Positions 19,001 to 26,374 of a stretch of 51,257 bases of DNA are shown here, piece after piece (positions within the stretch are counted from its first letter, which is position 1; the number at the start of each line of letters is the position of its first letter). The notes under the pieces were generated by a model that was not told the origin of the DNA, ran no database searches, and saw only the letters and a list, made by a program, of their open reading frames with translations. Made by a program: the position numbers and the translations under genes. Source of the DNA: JAIRVZ01 sp031553755 (GTDB lineage: Bacteria > Bacteroidota > Bacteroidia > Bacteroidales > Azobacteroidaceae); NCBI GenBank assembly GCA_031553755.1, contig JAVBKZ010000059.1:1-51257 (forward strand). Direction: 5' to 3'.

Positions 19001-19235
19001 ACGCCGTGATGGGGTTGACTGTATTTTGGTCGAGGTCATCGCCTTTTACGGTTGTAACAGAATAGCCTAAAGCACGCTCTTGCCGTTCAAGGCCAAGAGC
19101 AGTGATTGTAATCTCTCCGAGTGTGAGAGTTTTAGGTTCGGGAACCGTATCGGTATATATTATTCTTTCCTGTGCCATCAGTGGAACGGCACACAAAAAC
19201 AAGATAAACAAATACAGTAGAACGCTTCGAAACAT
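16053..19235 (-). CDS. SusC/RagA-family TonB-dependent outer-membrane receptor
   Basis: A receptor of about 1060 residues that imports a ligand held by its SusD partner, using TonB-derived energy. Starting at the ATG at 19235 it has a signal peptide (MFRSVLLYLFILFLCAVPLMAQ region). A short linker with a TonB-box-like LGEITITALG follows, then the plug (about 55-190, with the SusC signature GLNISGADGG, LRGASTLSDNNQPLIIVDG and VSVLKGAASTALYGSRG) and the 22-strand barrel ending TSSFIATITVDF. The frame opens upstream with a TTG at 19271, but the ATG is better placed against the promoter. Unlike most SusC proteins it lacks the ~80-residue CarboxypepD-like domain before the plug. It is the first gene of the island operon. 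Confidence 0.93.
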   Translation of the reverse strand: MFRSVLLYLFILFLCAVPLMAQERIIYTDTVPEPKTLTLGEITITALGLERQERALGYSVTTVKGDDLDQNTVNPITALQGKVAGLNISGADGGLYGRQKITLRGASTLSDNNQPLIIVDGVVMNSVPHEGIPYWYWGSNDFGDQMNSLNNADIKNVSVLKGAASTALYGSRGMNGALVITTKNGGLNKGIGVAISQSMGFDLITATPDLQTEYGPGTIAGNIFYGERDAEGNFYRWDTKQFYIDGSGRATLVGADGMGWGPHYDGREIIYYDGSTGKYTPQKNAYRDFYQPGFNTNTNVIVRGGTEKTLFYLSANYRYANGTLPSTSFSRGSVLLKGTHRISNKTSVEAQVSLSDTRPQNPPPGLGNYFVTGQVNQLYDSRYYRYRYKGEHGGIANSTHADSYADVPLKDLWWRLYENSYEQQNLSVLPSFAVNAAFTEWLSFRAEGSMNYYTTRRETKELGQGYVNEGNDDLSGGHYELLQTGSREGNVAASLFADRNLGDFTIGGFFRGEYRNNFADRTVNGTTQGLISPGEYFIGNSRGTPHTEAVTLARKRVFSAVAAANVSWKEQLYLEITGRNDWSSSLVYSNGCGNYSYFYPSASVSWIMSETFRLPRWITFGKLRASWAQVGSDTEPFVINPGYEQKKYMQPDGSYIYSQSVPPILYGDGAYLKPERKNAFEIGANWQFIDGRIGADIALYRENTRDQIMNITLPKESGVASQLVNAGNIRSEGIEVMFHTVPVRNRDWQWSIDLTYAKNNNKILELHPNVQDRILLDGGLGVGTDRIASVAIAGGSYGLLVSDIMPERDEEGNVILSWLDEYRAAYPKRSNKVGVIGKMTPDFTGSVATALQYKNITLQALIDVRVGGLVASYSNRYGTAYGLTESSLQYRDSGSGGIIFTSGYADSYGQQFHDGVIPEGVFDKGTIVTTPSGNQVDISGMSFREAYEKGYVEPVRASDYQYWRNCWSAGTVNDDWVHKVNYIALREISVAYRLPDKIASRLSAKALNVSISGRNLAYLYNSLPNNLHPEGLVGTTTAEFRERGFIPYTSSFIATITVDF

Positions 19236-19268
19236 ATTTAAGATCAAAATGCAGTAATTCACAAATGA

Positions 19269-19276
19269 CAAAATTA
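19269..19276 (-). promoter_or_regulatory. Putative -7 promoter box of the susC-susD operon
   Basis: TAATTTTG on the minus strand (19269-19276) matches TAnnTTTG and lies 33 bases before the ATG at 19235. This supports the ATG over the upstream in-frame TTG at 19271, which would fall within the promoter. No clear -33 TTTG is present, as expected if an activator is needed. Confidence 0.5.
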
Positions 19277-19354
19277 CTATAATTTGCCCGAATAATTATT
19301 GCCTGTCCGTTTTTAATTAAATTAACATTAAACACACGAATTACACAGATACGC

Positions 19355-19454
19355 ACGGATTATATATTAAAACACTGATTTTTCAGCATAAATTATTTTT
19401 ATAAGCCTATCTAAATCAGATAAATCCGTGTTCAGATAATACTTTTAGACAGAC
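19355..19454. repeat. Right flanking copy of structured repeat bounding the SusC/SusD island
   Basis: Read on the minus strand this copy carries TGTCTAAAAGTATTAT (19436-19451), ACACGGATTTA (19421-19431), TTATAAAAATAATT (19391-19404), a CTGA..TCAG hairpin (about 19374-19385) and TTTTAATATATAATCCG (19355-19371). These blocks match the left copy at 12133-12240 in order and spacing, in inverted orientation. CACGGATT and AATCCGTG at its ends make it palindromic. It occupies part of the gene-free stretch 19272-19741. Confidence 0.75.
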
Positions 19455-19561
19455 TTAGGAAGTAGCTAATTCACTCGACAAAATATTCGAGAAAGCGATA
19501 GGAATTTCTCCTTCGAGGTTCAGAATAATTTATAAAACATCAATAAATCATCTTATTATTG

Positions 19562-19738
19562 TACCTTTGCACACTGAACAATCGAGTTTTTATTGTATCA
19601 TTTCTTTGCAATGTTTTGTTCTGTGATTGATTCACAGATCTTCCCATCGTCCAAATTGACAACAAAATCAACTTTCTTGTTTATAATATACTAACAAATT
19701 ACGAAATTGTGTTACATGATTTCGTAGTATTTTTTTAT
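19562..19738 (+). ncRNA. Putative leader or small RNA with terminator ahead of the nitronate monooxygenase gene
   Basis: TACCTTTG (19562-19569) is a good -7 box. About 130 bases downstream, TACGAAAT (19700-19707) and ATTTCGTA (19719-19726) form an 8-bp stem with an 11-base loop, followed by TATTTTTTT (about 19728-19736). This intrinsic-terminator shape ends a few bases before the ATG at 19742. A smaller hairpin, CTGTGA..TCACAG (19621-19637), lies within. The arrangement suggests either an attenuated leader or a small RNA of roughly 160 bases. It matches no riboswitch class I know. Confidence 0.35.
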
Positions 19739-19741
19739 AAA

Positions 19742-20821
19742 ATGAAATCATTTTTTATAGGTAATCTGGAAGTAAAACTTCCGGTTATACAAGGGGGAAT
19801 GGGAGTTGGAGTTTCTTTATCAGGATTAGCCTCCGCAGTAGCAAATGAAGGAGGAATTGGTGTAATTTCATGTGCTGGACTCGGTTTGATTTACCATAAG
19901 TCTCCAGGAGATTATTTGAACAAATGCATTGTCGGATTAAAAGAAGAAATCCAAAAAGCGAAAGAAAAAAGCAAAGGCATAATCGGTGTGAACATCATGG
20001 TAGCGCTAAGTAATTATGCGGATATGGTAAAAACATCGATAGCGGAAAAGGCAGATATTATATTTTCCGGAGCCGGATTACCTTTTGATTTACCCTCATT
20101 TTTAACCAGCGATAGTAAAACGAAATTAGTTCCGATCGTATCCTCTTCACGAGCAGCTAAAATTATTTGCGATAAATGGAAAAATAACTATGGCTACTTA
20201 CCGGATGCCATTGTTGTTGAAGGTCCAAAAGCCGGAGGCCATTTAGGATTCAAATTAAATCAACTCGAAGACGAACAATATTCATTAGAACACCTTATAC
20301 CAGAGATCGTTAGTATAGCTGACTCCTACAAAGATGAAAAACATATCCCGGTAATTGCCGCTGGAGGAATTTCATCGGGAAAAGATATACATCGATTTAT
20401 TGAAATGGGAGCTTCCGGAGTGCAATTGGGAACCGCGTTCGTTACCACAACCGAATGTGACGCATCCGATACGTTTAAAAATGTTTTTGTGAATGCAAAA
20501 CAAGAAGATGTAAAAATCATCCAAAGTCCGGTCGGAATGCCCGGCAGGGCCATTGACGGAGAATTTATCCAAAGCGTGGAAAAAGGCAATGAAACGCCTA
20601 AAAGTTGTCCTTTCCATTGTATAAAAACATGCGATTACACCAAAAGTCCTTACTGTATTGTCCAGTGCCTTTATCAGGCTGCAAGAGGAAACATGAAGAA
20701 AGGCTACGCGTTTACAGGTATAAATGTTCATTTGTCAAAAAAAATATCAAGCGTCAAAGAAGTCATCTCCAATCTAAAGGCTGAATTTTTGAACGCGAAG
20801 TTAGAGGGAGGTAATGTCTAA
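19742..20821 (+). CDS. FMN-dependent nitronate monooxygenase / FabK-like oxidoreductase
   Basis: A 359-residue TIM-barrel flavoenzyme of the 2-nitropropane dioxygenase/FabK superfamily. The start used is the ATG at 19742; the frame extends 11 codons upstream into terminator-like sequence. Family motifs: LPVIQGGMGVGVS near the N-terminus, the FMN-phosphate-binding AAGGISSGKDI and GASGVQLGTAF (about 208-235), and EGPKAGGHLG (about 160-169). The C-terminus carries six cysteines in CPFHCIKTCDYTKSPYCIVQC, seen in a subgroup of these proteins and possibly structural or redox-active. The substrate could be a nitronate or an enoyl-thioester; plsC directly downstream (TAA then ATG, no gap) favours a lipid link, but that is inference. 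Confidence 0.85.
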   Translation: MKSFFIGNLEVKLPVIQGGMGVGVSLSGLASAVANEGGIGVISCAGLGLIYHKSPGDYLNKCIVGLKEEIQKAKEKSKGIIGVNIMVALSNYADMVKTSIAEKADIIFSGAGLPFDLPSFLTSDSKTKLVPIVSSSRAAKIICDKWKNNYGYLPDAIVVEGPKAGGHLGFKLNQLEDEQYSLEHLIPEIVSIADSYKDEKHIPVIAAGGISSGKDIHRFIEMGASGVQLGTAFVTTTECDASDTFKNVFVNAKQEDVKIIQSPVGMPGRAIDGEFIQSVEKGNETPKSCPFHCIKTCDYTKSPYCIVQCLYQAARGNMKKGYAFTGINVHLSKKISSVKEVISNLKAEFLNAKLEGGNV

Positions 20822-21553
20822 ATGCAAAAATTAATAGCATATCCCCTTTCCATTATTTATTATCTGTTGTTTGGATGGACTTTAGTCTTTTTTGATGTAA
20901 TTCAATGGATATGTTTCAAACTGTTTGGATACAATGCTCATAAAAAAAGTGTAGATGCTTTCTGTTTTTTCTTAGTTGCTAATACGTATGTTTTGGGAAC
21001 AAGATATAAAATCAAAGGAATCGATAAACTTCCGACAGACATCCCTCTGATTATTGCCGCTAATCATCAAAGCTTGTATGATATTACTTCCATAGGTTGG
21101 TTCATGAGAAAAGTGCATCCTAAGTATATCAGTAAGATAGAATTGGGTAAAGGAATTCCCGGCATTTCTTACAATCTGAATCATGGCGGCTCGGTACTTA
21201 TTGACAGAAAAGACCCGAAACAGGCTTTATCCGCGATAAGAGAAATGGCTCAATATATAGAAACTTATAAACGAGCCGCCGTCATATTCCCTGAAGGAAC
21301 GAGAAGCAAAACCGGCAAACCAAAACCATTCGCAGAAAACGGTCTGAAAATTCTATGCAAATATGCGCCATCCGCATACATGATTCCTGTAACAATCAAC
21401 AATTCGTGGAAAATGACAAGATGGGGAGCATTTCCTTTAGGCATAGGAAATAAAATCGAACTTATAATTCATGATCCTATCCCAGTAAAAGATATGCCTT
21501 TTTCTGAACTTTTCGAAAAAACGGAGAGGGCAATAACCCAGGCTATCAATTGA
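20822..21553 (+). CDS. plsC: 1-acyl-sn-glycerol-3-phosphate acyltransferase (PlsC family)
   Basis: A 243-residue membrane-associated acyltransferase that converts lysophosphatidic acid to phosphatidic acid in phospholipid synthesis. The catalytic motif NHQSLYD (residues 81-87, H-x4-D) and the glycerol-phosphate-binding FPEGTRS (156-162) are intact. Hydrophobic segments near residues 8-32 anchor it to the inner membrane. The ATG follows the upstream stop codon with no spacer, so translation is probably coupled to the nitronate monooxygenase gene. It ends head-on to the tRNA-Leu gene. Confidence 0.93.
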   Translation: MQKLIAYPLSIIYYLLFGWTLVFFDVIQWICFKLFGYNAHKKSVDAFCFFLVANTYVLGTRYKIKGIDKLPTDIPLIIAANHQSLYDITSIGWFMRKVHPKYISKIELGKGIPGISYNLNHGGSVLIDRKDPKQALSAIREMAQYIETYKRAAVIFPEGTRSKTGKPKPFAENGLKILCKYAPSAYMIPVTINNSWKMTRWGAFPLGIGNKIELIIHDPIPVKDMPFSELFEKTERAITQAIN

Positions 21554-21561
21554 TGTAATTT

Positions 21562-21606
21562 ATTTATAAAAAAAGAGACAAATCAGATAGAAATCCAATT
21601 TGTCTC
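21562..21606 (-). terminator. Intrinsic terminator of tRNA-Leu
   Basis: On the minus strand GAGACAAAT (from 21606) pairs with ATTTGTCTC (to 21575), a perfect 9-bp stem. It is followed by TTTTTTTATAAAT (21574 downwards), a classical Rho-independent terminator just past the tRNA 3' end. Confidence 0.85.
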
Positions 21607-21612
21607 CCTGAG

Positions 21613-21694
21613 TGCGGATGAAGGGACTCGAACCCCCACGCCTCTCGGCACCAGATCCTAAGTCTGGCGCGGCTGCCAATTACGCCACATCCGC
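21613..21694 (-). tRNA. tRNA-Leu (anticodon UAG)
   Basis: Read on the minus strand, the acceptor stem GCGGATG pairs with CATCCGC, with discriminator A. The anticodon stem CCAGA/TCTGG encloses the loop CTTAGGA (anticodon TAG, reading CUA-type leucine codons). A long variable arm (TGCCGAGAGGCGT) marks a class II tRNA, and the T-loop is TTCGAGT. The CCA end is not encoded. The gene has a textbook promoter and an intrinsic terminator. Confidence 0.96.
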
Positions 21695-21704
21695 AAAGCG
21701 AGCG

Positions 21705-21736
21705 CAAAGGTATGAAATAATTTCGATTGAACAAAA
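21705..21736 (-). promoter_or_regulatory. Promoter of tRNA-Leu
   Basis: On the minus strand TTTTG (21732-21736) is followed after 19 bases by TACCTTTG (21705-21712), an exact fit to the Bacteroidota -33/-7 consensus, about 10 bases before the tRNA 5' end. Confidence 0.85.
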
Positions 21737-21743
21737 TTTATAT

Positions 21744-22766
21744 TCAGTTGTATATTTTTTTTATTGTTTTTTTTGCTGTTTCTATTAATGTGTCTTCTCC
21801 TTTATCAACATCCGATTTCAACAATCTAACAGAAATATCCGGCTCTATTCCAAATTCTATTTGCTGTTTATTATTATCTAAATTCGGACAAGCGGAAAAT
21901 CGAACCGACCATCCGTTAGGTAATTCGGAAGAAAAAGGAAGTCCCCCTCCTCCTCCGGTTACATCTCCCATAATAATAACTTGCGGAAAAATTCTCATAT
22001 TGGACACAAATTCATTAGTCGCGCTATAGCATTGCCGGTTTGTGAGAACGATAGTGGGGCCAAGGTAACGTATCCTTTCAGACGGCTCGATATATTTCGG
22101 ATAGGGTTCCGAAAAATCGTCATGACCTTTTCCCGTCTTATGTTGAATGTAACCCACAAGCGTCTTTTCATTCGCAAAACGGGATACAAATTCGGTGACA
22201 TTTGAAAGAGTGCCTCCGCCATTGTTTCTCACATCAATAATAATGCCCTTACATTTTACAAAACTGAACAAAATATAGTCCAAAGAAGCAATGCTAATTC
22301 CTGATGAAAAATCCCGATAACTGATATAACCAATACTATCTTCCAAGATTTTATATTTCATTCCTGAAACATACCGATAATCTGTACCTAAATAATCGTC
22401 TATCAGGTCCGCGTCAAAATTTTTGGGATAATCTTCAAACCATTTCCAATAACGTCCTATATCCCAACTCGAATAAAGATTTACATGTCCGTCTTTTAAT
22501 TCTTGCAACATTTCATTGAGTACAGTAAATAGAGAATCCGTTCTCATGTTGTCGTTGATCCGGAGGGAATATTTGTCATGTACCTGATTCCAATCGACTT
22601 CCTTACTGGTAAAAAAACAGTATTTTTCATCCATAATTTTCCAAAGGGCCTCAAAGTTATCTCTTGGTGTATCATTGAAATCGTCTACTTCAACACAAGA
22701 AGTAAATAGAGTTGATATCTGACAACTGATTATTAACAATATAAGGATATAAATTATTTTCTTCAT
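21744..22766 (-). CDS. S41-family peptidase, lipoprotein
   Basis: A 340-residue protein with a signal peptide and lipobox-like LFTSC (Cys ~24), so probably membrane-anchored outside the cytoplasm. Residues ~90-330 form an S41 (tail-specific/tricorn-type) peptidase core. IIIDVRNNGGG (about 193-203) precedes the nucleophile region VLTNRQCYSATNEF (about 252-265), where the Ser sits in CYSATNEF. GDVTGGGGGLP follows and replaces the usual Lys-bearing loop of CtpA. No PDZ domain is evident. It is last in a minus-strand run, 16 bases after the outer-membrane protein gene. The substrate is unknown. Confidence 0.83.
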   Translation of the reverse strand: MKKIIYILILLIISCQISTLFTSCVEVDDFNDTPRDNFEALWKIMDEKYCFFTSKEVDWNQVHDKYSLRINDNMRTDSLFTVLNEMLQELKDGHVNLYSSWDIGRYWKWFEDYPKNFDADLIDDYLGTDYRYVSGMKYKILEDSIGYISYRDFSSGISIASLDYILFSFVKCKGIIIDVRNNGGGTLSNVTEFVSRFANEKTLVGYIQHKTGKGHDDFSEPYPKYIEPSERIRYLGPTIVLTNRQCYSATNEFVSNMRIFPQVIIMGDVTGGGGGLPFSSELPNGWSVRFSACPNLDNNKQQIEFGIEPDISVRLLKSDVDKGEDTLIETAKKTIKKIYN

Positions 22767-22782
22767 TTTATATGGCCATCAT

Positions 22783-23619
22783 TCAATCAAAAACACTTTT
22801 ATATTTTCCCTTGAATTGTTTTTTACCGGAAACGCTAAAGACTTCCTTCGAAAATCCTATCATAAAACTATTGTTTACAACGCGAGTATCAATGTTATTT
22901 ACTTGAGTTTCGTATATCGAATTAGCATACATCAGTCTTAATGTACATTTATTGAATGGTATTTCGAAAGAAAAACGGTTTTTCATCGCCAATTGATTGT
23001 GAAACGAAGCGAAGTGAATTATCCCATCATCGTCTCCCAATGATATTTCGTAGTATGATTGTCCATAATGAGGAGAAAATATAATTCCTGCGTAAGGCGT
23101 TGAAAATTGATAACAAATCCTGAAAGGTTGCGATTTCAAGCTGAAATCATACGACAATATGGCCGAAGCTGTTAAATTGAGAGTAGCCTTAGCGGATGCC
23201 GGATTATTTCCATTTCTCGAATTGTAAATAAAACCGCCTGCTCCTTCGACTTGACTTCCCACGAAAAATCTCAGTTCTGATAAAGGTTTGAATTTGTAAA
23301 ATAATCCATAAGTATATTCTATAAAACCGGCGTATTCTTTTGTTGTTTGGCTTTCATTTATCACGGAAGCGAAATTAATATTGAATATTCCTTGAGAAAC
23401 GATTTTTTCATTCAACAATTTTGTCATTTTTAGACTTTCGTCCATAAATCCAAATGACATTCCCGAAAATTCGGAAGGAGACAAATAAGAGTCATAAACA
23501 TTCATTTCTCCAATACCAAACATCGAAGAATGAAAACTTAAACGTTCGGAGCATTCTTGTGAGTAACCTGGAAATGAAAGGAATAAAAGAAGCGAAAGGA
23601 ATGAAAGTTTTTTTTTCAT
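22783..23619 (-). CDS. Predicted outer-membrane beta-barrel protein (DUF3316-like)
   Basis: A 278-residue protein with a signal peptide (1-20, ending GYSQ). It has alternating hydrophobic/polar beta strands through to the end (YAGFIEYTYGLFYKF, SFEIPFNKCTLRLMY, NSFMIGFSKEVF), as in small outer-membrane barrels. It resembles the DUF3316 group of Bacteroidota, which has no established function. Its ATG shares one base with the stop of the topoisomerase gene (TAATG), so the two are translationally coupled. Confidence 0.65.
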   Translation of the reverse strand: MKKKLSFLSLLLFLSFPGYSQECSERLSFHSSMFGIGEMNVYDSYLSPSEFSGMSFGFMDESLKMTKLLNEKIVSQGIFNINFASVINESQTTKEYAGFIEYTYGLFYKFKPLSELRFFVGSQVEGAGGFIYNSRNGNNPASAKATLNLTASAILSYDFSLKSQPFRICYQFSTPYAGIIFSPHYGQSYYEISLGDDDGIIHFASFHNQLAMKNRFSFEIPFNKCTLRLMYANSIYETQVNNIDTRVVNNSFMIGFSKEVFSVSGKKQFKGKYKSVFD

Positions 23620-26333
23620 TACTCAAAAAGTTTCTGTTGTCCAATAATTTCATCCAAAATATCCGAAGGAGATTTTTCATCTTCTTCCGGATTGATATCT
23701 ATTTCTGTTTCCAGTATAAGTTGTTCTTCCGGTTTAGGAAAACGGGTTGGCTCTAATTCATTGATTGTTTCAATCTCATAAGTAGTGATGCGTTTTCCCT
23801 TAGCTTTGAAACTTTTCACTCCGATAAATTCATCGACATCAATTACCAACGGTTCCCGGAAATTATCGTTTCCGCCAAATACGGTTTCTATCCGTGGATA
23901 AAATTCATCTGTCAACAGAATAAGCCGCGAAGAGGTATTGTCTCCCAAGAAATTTTGCTTTTTTGACGTTTCTTCGAAAGTAAAACGTTTGAGATAAGGA
24001 AATCCTCCTTGTTCGGCGTCGATTAGCGCTGCCGACCATATTTTATTGGCGTTGAATTTTTCCATAACAAGAATATTATCTTCATAATGATTACTGATAT
24101 CGAATGTAGAAGTATAAAATTCTCCGTTTTGACGCACAACAAGAATTAAATCATTGGCGAAAAATTCTCCAAGAAATTCACCTCTTCCATCATAATTTAG
24201 CCGAAGCACATCACGGTCGAACCAGACCTCTCTTCCTCCTAACGTAGAGCCTCCTTTTTGTTTCAATGATATTTTGTGTATTTCGGCTTTCGTGAGGATA
24301 TTTCCCATTGATTGCCGTCCTTTGATAGCTATTTCACTGAAACTTTTATCGAAAACGAGCAATTTTTGCCGGGGTTTGGGTTTCAGGATAATTTTGATAG
24401 TTTCCGCTTCTCCATTCGGATTGGCAGAAAAATATACGATACGACTTCCGGGCGTTCCCTGAGTAACATCATATTCTTTATCACGCGTAACACCTGTAAC
24501 CGAAAAACGCTTTATATAATGGGGCGCGATTTTTCCATCACGGTAAATTATATTGTATATCGTGCGGTTATCATTTCGTTTGAAAACATTGAGGTATAAT
24601 ATATTTTTTCCGACAAATAATTTTTCGGCTACTTTTACGACTTTATATTTTCCATCTTTGAAAAAGATAATGATATCATCAATATCCGAACAATTACAAA
24701 CATACTCATCTTTTTTCAAACCGTATCCGATAAATCCTTCTTCCCGATTGATGTATAATTTTTCGTTGGCTTCGACTACCTTGGTAGCTTCGATAGTATC
24801 AAAGCTACGTATTTCTGTTTTTCGGGGATAATTTTTTCCATATTTCTCTTTTAAGTTCGAAAACCAATCGATAGTATATTCTACAATATGTTCAAGGTTA
24901 TAATTAATTTGTTCGATCTGTGATTTGAAACCGGCAATCAATTCATCAGCCTTATCTTTATTGAATTTGAGAATACGTCCCATTTTAATCTCCATCAACC
25001 GCAAAATATCGTCCCTGTTGATTTCGCGGATAAATGAGGGCTTGAACGGTGTTAATCTCTTGTCGATATGCGCTATCGCGTCGTCCATCGTTTTAGCTTC
25101 TTCAAATTCTTTGTCTTTATAAATTCTTTCTTCGATAAATATTTTTTCCAAAGAAGAAAAAAGCAAGCTTTCCAACAATTCCGACTTTTGTATTTCCAAT
25201 TCGGTTTGAAGTAACAAAAGTGTATTATCCGTACAGTGTTTCAGGACATCTGAAACACAAAGGAAATGCGGTTTGTTTTCTTCAATCACGCAACAATTAG
25301 GAGAAATGGCGATTTCACAATCGGTAAAAGCATATAACGCGTCGATCGTTTTATCAGAAGAAACTCCGGGTACTAAATGAACTACGATTTCAGCGTTTTT
25401 AGCTGTCATGTCATCCACTTTCCGGATCTTGATTTTGCCTTTATCATTGGCTTTTAAGATTGATTCGGTAAGTGTTGAAGTTGTTTTTCCAAAAGGAATT
25501 TCGGTAATAGACAATGTTTTATTGTCTATTTTATTGATTTTAGCACGGACTTTAACAGAGCCACCCCGTTCGCCATCGTTATATTTGCCAACATCAACAT
25601 ATCCTCCTGTCTGGAAATCGGGATAAAAGGTAAATGTTTCGTTTTTCAGGTGAGCTATCGAAGCATCAAGCAATTCATTGAAATTATGAGGTAATACTTT
25701 CGAAGAAAGTCCGACAGCGATCCCTTCTACTCCTTGCATCAACAACAATGGAAATTTAACAGGAAGCGTGATTGGTTCTTTATTTCTGCCGTCGTAAGAC
25801 AATTTCCAATTAGTAGTTTTTGGATTAAAAACGACATCGAGAGCGAATTTCGAAAGACGAGCTTCTATATAACGCGGAGCGGCAGCGCCATCTCCTGTAA
25901 GAATATTTCCCCAGTTTCCCTGACAATCTATGAGTAAATCCTTTTGTCCCAATTGCACAAGAGCATCTCCTATAGAAGCATCTCCATGTGGATGGAATTT
26001 CATGGTGTCTCCGACAATATTGGCAACTTTGTTGTATCTTCCGTCTTCCAATCTGCGCATTGTGTGCAAAATCCGGCGTTGAACAGGTTTCAGTCCATCG
26101 TTGATATGTGGAACCGCCCGCTCCAAAATAACATAAGACGCGTAATCCATGAACCAATTTTGATACATTCCCGAAAGGTGATGCATATTTCCGGATTCTC
26201 CTCCTACGGGTACTTTATAATCGGAATGTCCTTCGGAAACCAAATCATTTTCGCCTGAAACTTCATCATTTTCAGGAGTACCGGAAATTTCTTCTTCGTT
26301 CAAATCTTCTATATTTTCGTCTTCGTCCCTCAT
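23619..26333 (-). CDS. parC: DNA topoisomerase IV subunit A / gyrase A-type protein
   Basis: A 904-residue type IIA topoisomerase subunit that cuts and rejoins DNA. The catalytic tyrosine is Tyr155 in AAPRYIEARLS. The quinolone-resistance region reads HPHGDASIGDAL with Ser120. An acidic 45-residue N-terminal extension precedes the core (MYQNWFMDYASYVILERAVP), and an acidic tail ends the protein. A second GyrA-like subunit is expected elsewhere; this shorter-tailed, Bacteroidota-type form is usually annotated as ParC. It sits between genes for secreted or envelope proteins on the same strand, 41 bases after the YD-repeat-like gene and overlapping the next gene by one base. The matching ParE is not in the window. 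Confidence 0.9.
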   Translation of the reverse strand: MRDEDENIEDLNEEEISGTPENDEVSGENDLVSEGHSDYKVPVGGESGNMHHLSGMYQNWFMDYASYVILERAVPHINDGLKPVQRRILHTMRRLEDGRYNKVANIVGDTMKFHPHGDASIGDALVQLGQKDLLIDCQGNWGNILTGDGAAAPRYIEARLSKFALDVVFNPKTTNWKLSYDGRNKEPITLPVKFPLLLMQGVEGIAVGLSSKVLPHNFNELLDASIAHLKNETFTFYPDFQTGGYVDVGKYNDGERGGSVKVRAKINKIDNKTLSITEIPFGKTTSTLTESILKANDKGKIKIRKVDDMTAKNAEIVVHLVPGVSSDKTIDALYAFTDCEIAISPNCCVIEENKPHFLCVSDVLKHCTDNTLLLLQTELEIQKSELLESLLFSSLEKIFIEERIYKDKEFEEAKTMDDAIAHIDKRLTPFKPSFIREINRDDILRLMEIKMGRILKFNKDKADELIAGFKSQIEQINYNLEHIVEYTIDWFSNLKEKYGKNYPRKTEIRSFDTIEATKVVEANEKLYINREEGFIGYGLKKDEYVCNCSDIDDIIIFFKDGKYKVVKVAEKLFVGKNILYLNVFKRNDNRTIYNIIYRDGKIAPHYIKRFSVTGVTRDKEYDVTQGTPGSRIVYFSANPNGEAETIKIILKPKPRQKLLVFDKSFSEIAIKGRQSMGNILTKAEIHKISLKQKGGSTLGGREVWFDRDVLRLNYDGRGEFLGEFFANDLILVVRQNGEFYTSTFDISNHYEDNILVMEKFNANKIWSAALIDAEQGGFPYLKRFTFEETSKKQNFLGDNTSSRLILLTDEFYPRIETVFGGNDNFREPLVIDVDEFIGVKSFKAKGKRITTYEIETINELEPTRFPKPEEQLILETEIDINPEEDEKSPSDILDEIIGQQKLFE

Positions 26334-26374
26334 AACACTATGTAAATTATTTCATGGTATAAACTAAACACTCC

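Noticed and set aside
19236..19271. Upstream start of the SusC gene at 19271
   Set aside because: It would be a TTG lying inside the -7 box, and the signal peptide begins properly at the ATG at 19235.
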